NCBI GenBank assembly: GCA_947628325.1
Contig: CANQZL010000042.1
Coordinates: 1 to 9,645 of the forward strand
Direction: 5' to 3'
Source of the DNA: an uncultured Bacilli bacterium
GTDB lineage: Bacteria; Bacillota_I; Bacilli_A; RF39; UBA660
DNA: 9,645 nt
Shown here: positions 6,439 to 9,645 of the stretch, one piece after another
How the letters are laid out: each line of letters starts with the position of its first letter
How positions within the stretch are numbered: position 1 is the first letter of the stretch
The notes under the pieces: generated by a model
What the model was told of the DNA's origin: nothing
Databases searched by the model: none
Seen by the model: the letters and a program-made list of their open reading frames with translations, nothing else
Position numbers and translations under genes: made by a program

Positions 6439-7759
6439 ACTATTAGAAGAATTTAATGTTACTAAAAAAAGAAGTGTTCATCAAGAAAATGATTATATGA
6501 TCTTTCAAGATAAAGAATTACTAGATAAATTTCGTTTACAAATATTACAAGATTTAAGTGATAAAGGATTTACAGGAACTAAAGTTAGCAAAGATTTAAT
6601 AAATAGTGAAATAGATGATATAACATATGGTTATAGTCTTAATAATAGTGAAAGAATGTATCTATATAACTTAATTGATGGTGAAGTAAATGGATATGGA
6701 CCACTAACAGAATTATTATTAGCTGATAATATTACAGAGATAATGGTTAATAGTCCTAAAGAAACTTATATTGAAATAGATGGTGTTTTAAGAAAAGATA
6801 ATAGTATTTCTTTTATTAATGATGAACATATTATTAGAACTATTGAAAGATTAATTGAACCATCAGGTAAAACAATAGATATAAATAATCCAATGGTTGA
6901 TGCTAGATTAGAAAATGGTAGTCGTATTAATGCGATTATTCCTCCTTTATCAGTTCATCCTGTAATAACAATTAGAAAGTTTAAAAAGAATTTAGTAACT
7001 GTTGAAGACTTAGTAGGTAATGGAAGTCTTACTCCTTATATGGCAAGATTCTTAGAAGCTAGTGTTAAAGCTAAATTAAATATTATTATTTCTGGTTCTG
7101 CTGGAGCAGGTAAAACTTCATTACTTAATATTCTTAGTAATTTTATTCCTGAAGATGAAAGAATTGTAACTATTGAGGATGTTAGAGAATTAAATTTAAA
7201 ACAAAATAATGTTGTTTCTTTAGAAACTAAAAATTCTAATTATGAAGGATTAGGTAGTATTACAATTCGTGATTTAGTAAGAAATACTCTTCGTATGCGT
7301 CCTGATCGTATCATTATAGGAGAAGTTCGTGGAGCTGAAGCTTTTGACCTTCTTCAAGCAATGAATACAGGTCATGAAGGTTCTTTAACTACCTTACATG
7401 CCAATGGTTGTAAAGATGCCTTAAATCGCCTTGAAAATATGGTTTTAATGGATGGTTTAACTATTCCTTTATCTGCTTTACGTGAATATATGAATAGTGC
7501 AATAGACTTAGTAGTTCATTTCACTCGTATGCGTGATGGAAGAAGAAAAATAACTGAAATATCTGAAGTAGTTGGTGTTAAAGATAACGAATTAGAATTA
7601 AATAAAATATTTGAATTTAAAAGTGATGGAATATCAGATACTGGTATTGTTCAAGGAGAATTCATCTTATATGAAAAAATACCTAATATCTTAAAGAAAA
7701 TTAAAGATGCAGGTATTAATGACTTAGATGATATGTTTAAATTTAAAAAGAAAAAATAA
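6431..7759 (+). CDS. cpaF: CpaF (TadA) pilus assembly ATPase
   Basis: A 442-aa hexameric secretion ATPase of the type II/IV secretion (GspE/VirB11) superfamily, CpaF/TadA branch, at the usual length. It powers polymerisation of Flp-type pili from the cytoplasmic face through TadB and TadC. Motifs in order: an N-terminal domain with NGYGPLTELL (87-96), ITEIMVN (101-107) and VDARLENGSRINAI (156-169); Walker A GSAGAGKTS (222-230); the Asp box RIVTIEDVREL (244-254); Walker B RIIIGEVRG (293-301) with Glu298; and the His box TTLHANG (320-326). All key residues are present, so it should be active. The start codon overlaps the end of tadZ by 8 nt. AAGGAGAT (6416-6423) lies inside tadZ, with 9 nt between GGAG and the ATG, which supports translational coupling. 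CpaF is favoured over a generic VirB11 because tadB and tadC follow directly. Confidence 0.95.
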   Translation: MSRLLEEFNVTKKRSVHQENDYMIFQDKELLDKFRLQILQDLSDKGFTGTKVSKDLINSEIDDITYGYSLNNSERMYLYNLIDGEVNGYGPLTELLLADNITEIMVNSPKETYIEIDGVLRKDNSISFINDEHIIRTIERLIEPSGKTIDINNPMVDARLENGSRINAIIPPLSVHPVITIRKFKKNLVTVEDLVGNGSLTPYMARFLEASVKAKLNIIISGSAGAGKTSLLNILSNFIPEDERIVTIEDVRELNLKQNNVVSLETKNSNYEGLGSITIRDLVRNTLRMRPDRIIIGEVRGAEAFDLLQAMNTGHEGSLTTLHANGCKDALNRLENMVLMDGLTIPLSALREYMNSAIDLVVHFTRMRDGRRKITEISEVVGVKDNELELNKIFEFKSDGISDTGIVQGEFILYEKIPNILKKIKDAGINDLDDMFKFKKKK

Positions 7760-7771
7760 AGGAGGTATATT

Positions 7772-8749
7772 ATGAATAATTATAAAACAATCTTATTTAT
7801 TGTTTCTATATTAGCAATATGTTTTGTAATATATCTTTTATATAGATTTATAGTTTTATTATACAAAGTAAATCGTTTAAATGATTTAGGTCTTAATAGT
7901 GAAAATCCTGATATATCATTAAAATTTAGATATCGTTTCTTATATAAATTTGCTAATATTTTATCTTCCATGACTATTTTTAATAGTATTTCTAGAACAT
8001 ATGATAAATATATAGATGAAAATAGTAAATTAAGAAAAGGTATTGATTATATAGCTATTAAAATATTATTTGGTTTATTATTAAGTATTATTTATATTTT
8101 TATGATGATGTTTACTAAAGATGATATTAGTTTATTATTTATTTTAATTACTTTTATCTTAGGATTTATAATTCCTGATTTCTATTGTTACTTTATATAT
8201 CATAAAAAAGAAAATATAAATAATAAAGAATTACTAGGTGCTGTTATTATAATGAGTAATAGTTACCGAGCAGGACGTAGTACAGAACAAGCCTTAAAAG
8301 ATGTAATTGAGAAATCACAAGGACGTTTAAAAAGAGAATTTATAAGAGTTCATGATGATATTAAGTTAGGTTTAAGTAGTGGAGAATCTTTTAATAGAAT
8401 GTATGAAAGAACTAATCTTAAAGTTGTTAAAGATATTTCTAATATGTTAATTTTATCTAATAAAAGTAATATTAATATTGTTGCAAGTTTTAACTTAATT
8501 GAAAAGAAATTACTTGATAATGAAAAATATGATAATGAAGTAGCTATGACTAATGAACTTAATCATCTTATTTATATAGTATTTTTAGTATTACCTATTA
8601 TCATTATGATATTAGTTATATTAAGTAATAATAGTTTATTAATGTTAATAGGAAGTTCTTGTGGTAATATAATTGTCTTAATTTTATTAATTTTATATAT
8701 CCTTTATTTCTTTATTATTAATAAAGTTGTGAAAGGAAGATATTTATGA
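7772..8749 (+). CDS. tadB: TadB, Tad pilus inner-membrane platform protein
   Basis: A 325-aa integral membrane protein of the type II secretion F (GspF) superfamily. Predicted membrane segments lie at about 7-31, 93-113, 118-144, 264-284 and 296-317. Between the third and fourth is the cytoplasmic helical F domain (about 153-262), with the family pattern ELLGAVIIMSNSYRAGRS followed by G-(x)-S-F and conserved charged helices. TadB pairs with TadC to form the membrane platform moved by CpaF. The start follows a perfect AAAGGAGGT (7758-7766), 12 bp after the cpaF stop. It ends in TGA overlapping the tadC ATG (ATGA). That TGA would not merge the two proteins if read as Trp, since another stop follows in frame within a few codons, so it is a genuine stop. 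The two C-terminal membrane segments after the F domain are at the expected place. Confidence 0.9.
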   Translation: MNNYKTILFIVSILAICFVIYLLYRFIVLLYKVNRLNDLGLNSENPDISLKFRYRFLYKFANILSSMTIFNSISRTYDKYIDENSKLRKGIDYIAIKILFGLLLSIIYIFMMMFTKDDISLLFILITFILGFIIPDFYCYFIYHKKENINNKELLGAVIIMSNSYRAGRSTEQALKDVIEKSQGRLKREFIRVHDDIKLGLSSGESFNRMYERTNLKVVKDISNMLILSNKSNINIVASFNLIEKKLLDNEKYDNEVAMTNELNHLIYIVFLVLPIIIMILVILSNNSLLMLIGSSCGNIIVLILLILYILYFFIINKVVKGRYL

Positions 8750-9399
8750 GTTATAAAGTAAGAAAAAATCGTATTCAAAATAAATTAGATTTATTAGAAA
8801 TAAAAATTGATTATAAGACTTTTTTCTGGTTTAGAATAATTACTACTATAACTTTTTTCCTTATTTTATTATTTGTTAGTAAAACAGGATTTATTATTGC
8901 TCCTATTGTAAGTGTTGTTTATTATGTCTTATTTGAAATTGTTTTATTAGATATGGAATTAGTAAAAAGAAGTAAGGAATTAGAACAAGATGCTTTAGAG
9001 TTTTTTCCTTTATTTACTATAAGTTTAAAAAGTACTGGTAATGTTAAAAAATCTTTAATTAATACAACTAATATTATTGATAATAGATTATCTAAAGAAT
9101 TTAAAAAGGTTTTAAGAGATGTTAAAGCTGGTAAATCATTAGAAGAATCATTATATTTATTAAACGAAAGAATACCTAGTAAATTAATAAATAATATGGT
9201 TATAAGTATTATGGAAGCTAATAAATCAGGTAATGATATAAGTGAAAGTTTGGATTTAGAATTAAGTTATATTAATGATAAATTGAAAAAAGCTAATATA
9301 AGACGTCTTAAGACTATTCCTTTTGATTTATTATTTATTTGTTTTATATTTATTTTATTAATGTTAATGATATTAATTGTTTTTAAATTATATTTATAG
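8746..9399 (+). CDS. tadC: TadC, Tad pilus inner-membrane platform protein
   Basis: A 217-aa membrane protein with a type II secretion F domain at about 80-190, flanked by hydrophobic segments at 28-44, 48-69 and 192-215. The domain shows LEFFPLFTISLKSTGNVKKS and the typical AGKSLEESL and SGNDISESLD segments. It is the second platform subunit, partner of TadB. At 217 residues it is shorter than typical TadC proteins of about 300, because the region before the first membrane pair is short (about 27 residues) and little follows the last one. The start overlaps the tadB stop by 4 nt (ATGA), with AAAGGAAG 6 nt upstream inside tadB, so the two are translationally coupled. It is the last gene of the operon, ending in the terminator that starts in its stop codon. 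The TadB/TadC naming follows gene order. Confidence 0.88.
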   Translation: MSYKVRKNRIQNKLDLLEIKIDYKTFFWFRIITTITFFLILLFVSKTGFIIAPIVSVVYYVLFEIVLLDMELVKRSKELEQDALEFFPLFTISLKSTGNVKKSLINTTNIIDNRLSKEFKKVLRDVKAGKSLEESLYLLNERIPSKLINNMVISIMEANKSGNDISESLDLELSYINDKLKKANIRRLKTIPFDLLFICFIFILLMLMILIVFKLYL

Positions 9400-9417
9400 A
9401 CCTTTAAGGTCTTTTTT
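9398..9417 (+). terminator. Rho-independent terminator after tadC
   Basis: The stem AGACC (9398-9402) pairs with GGTCT (9408-9412) around a TTTAA loop that can close two more A-T pairs, followed by six T residues (9412-9417). It starts within the tadC TAG stop and ends the Tad operon. No pilin gene is therefore co-transcribed immediately downstream. Confidence 0.8.
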
Positions 9418-9474
9418 CTTGAAGTTAACTTAAGTATGTGATAAATTAAAAATAGTTAAAGTTATATATGAATG

Positions 9475-9480
9475 TATAAT
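9475..9480 (+). promoter_or_regulatory. Possible -10 box for the last gene
   Basis: There is a perfect TATAAT at 9475-9480, but no convincing -35 at 16-18 bp. A start about 7 nt downstream would fall within the ribosome binding site, leaving a leader of about 10 nt before the TTG at 9497. The box may be a chance match in AT-rich DNA, or the true promoter may lie further upstream in 9421-9470. Confidence 0.3.
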
Positions 9481-9484
9481 GAGA

Positions 9485-9490
9485 GGGTGG
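9485..9490 (+). promoter_or_regulatory. Ribosome binding site favouring a TTG start at 9497
   Basis: GGGTGG, part of GAGAGGGTGG, ends 6 nt before the TTG at 9497. An in-frame ATG at 9479 lies upstream of this site with nothing resembling a ribosome binding site before it, so TTG is preferred. The string resembles the AAGGTGG used by the gene at 128. Confidence 0.55.
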
Positions 9491-9496
9491 TTTAAG

Positions 9497-9645
9497 TTGA
9501 AAAATGGAGTAAGTTTATTTGCTGTTCATTCATTACCAGAAAATGATATTAGAATAATTAATTGTGTACGTTGTTTAAATTTAAAAGATCAAGTAATTGT
9601 TGAAAAAAAGTTTGGAATGTCTTTTGATGGTTATGATGTTAAAGA
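9497..9645 (+). CDS. Unrecognised protein, N-terminal part only
   Basis: The frame is open from TTG 9497 to the window edge (49 full codons), beginning MKNGVSLFAVHSLPENDIRI. It then shows a Cys-x-x-Cys (NCVRC, residues 27-31) in a Leu/Val-rich context and a stretch of about ten charged and hydrophobic residues before FGMSFDGYDV. There is no signal peptide or membrane segment in the visible part. I do not recognise a family, and 49 residues are too few to propose one. Codon use matches the neighbours and an RBS-like GGGTGG precedes it, so it is very probably a real gene. It is separated from tadC by a terminator, so it is not clearly part of the Tad operon. An alternative start is ATG 9479, which would add six residues. 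Confidence 0.7.
   Translation, partial: MKNGVSLFAVHSLPENDIRIINCVRCLNLKDQVIVEKKFGMSFDGYDVK

Noticed and set aside
8746..8749. TGA read as tryptophan (Mycoplasma-type code)
   Set aside because: TGA ends tadB in a classic ATGA overlap with tadC, and every tryptophan seen is TGG.
9422..9431. Palindrome AAGTTAACTT between tadC and the last gene as an operator
   Set aside because: The 10-bp core is perfect but flanks do not extend it, and no second copy exists in the window.

Overview
This is a chromosomal stretch from a very AT-rich, Gram-positive-type bacterium. Codon use is strongly A/T-ending. Internal operon genes have strong AGGAGG-type ribosome binding sites, terminators are short hairpin-plus-U-run, and -10 boxes are TATAAT. 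Tryptophan is always TGG, and TGA acts as a stop (end of tadB), so the standard bacterial code applies and this is not a Mycoplasma/Spiroplasma-type code. A low-GC Bacillota lineage, such as a gut Bacilli/Erysipelotrichia/RF39-like group, would fit. That placement is an inference from composition and gene content, not something read directly.

Layout, all genes on the + strand. (1) Positions 1-1177: the last 19 codons of a gene, then a complete 349-aa gene for a transglutaminase-like (Cys-His-Asp) protein. The two are related: they share a C-terminal tail and 3' flank, so this is a tandem duplication. The second copy has its own promoter and a clean terminator. (2) Positions 1276-5603: a two-gene operon with an extended -10 promoter and a strong terminator. 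It encodes a membrane-anchored 420-aa protein with four Listeria-Bacteroides (InlB B-type, Flg_new) repeats and a secreted 980-aa protein with eight such repeats. Both carry cysteines in their extracellular parts; in the secreted protein all of them lie in close pairs. (3) Positions 5617-9417: a tightly packed operon with the cytoplasmic and inner-membrane core of a Tad (tight adherence, Flp-type) pilus machine: tadZ-like ParA/MinD ATPase, cpaF (TadA) motor ATPase, tadB and tadC platform proteins. It ends in a terminator. (4) Positions 9497-9645: the start of an unrecognised gene, probably with a TTG start, running off the window.

How it may work together: CpaF, TadB and TadC would drive assembly of a pilus whose prepilin and prepilin peptidase are not in this window, and the TadZ-like ATPase would position or organise the machine. 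The two repeat proteins just upstream are secreted or surface proteins with adhesin-like architecture. Their operon and the Tad operon use the same TGATATAAT extended -10 element. It is therefore a reasonable but unproven idea that they form one surface-attachment locus. The most unusual features are the repeat-protein/Tad pairing, the paired cysteines, and the duplicated Cys-His-Asp protein with its conserved LKNPxFKF tail.
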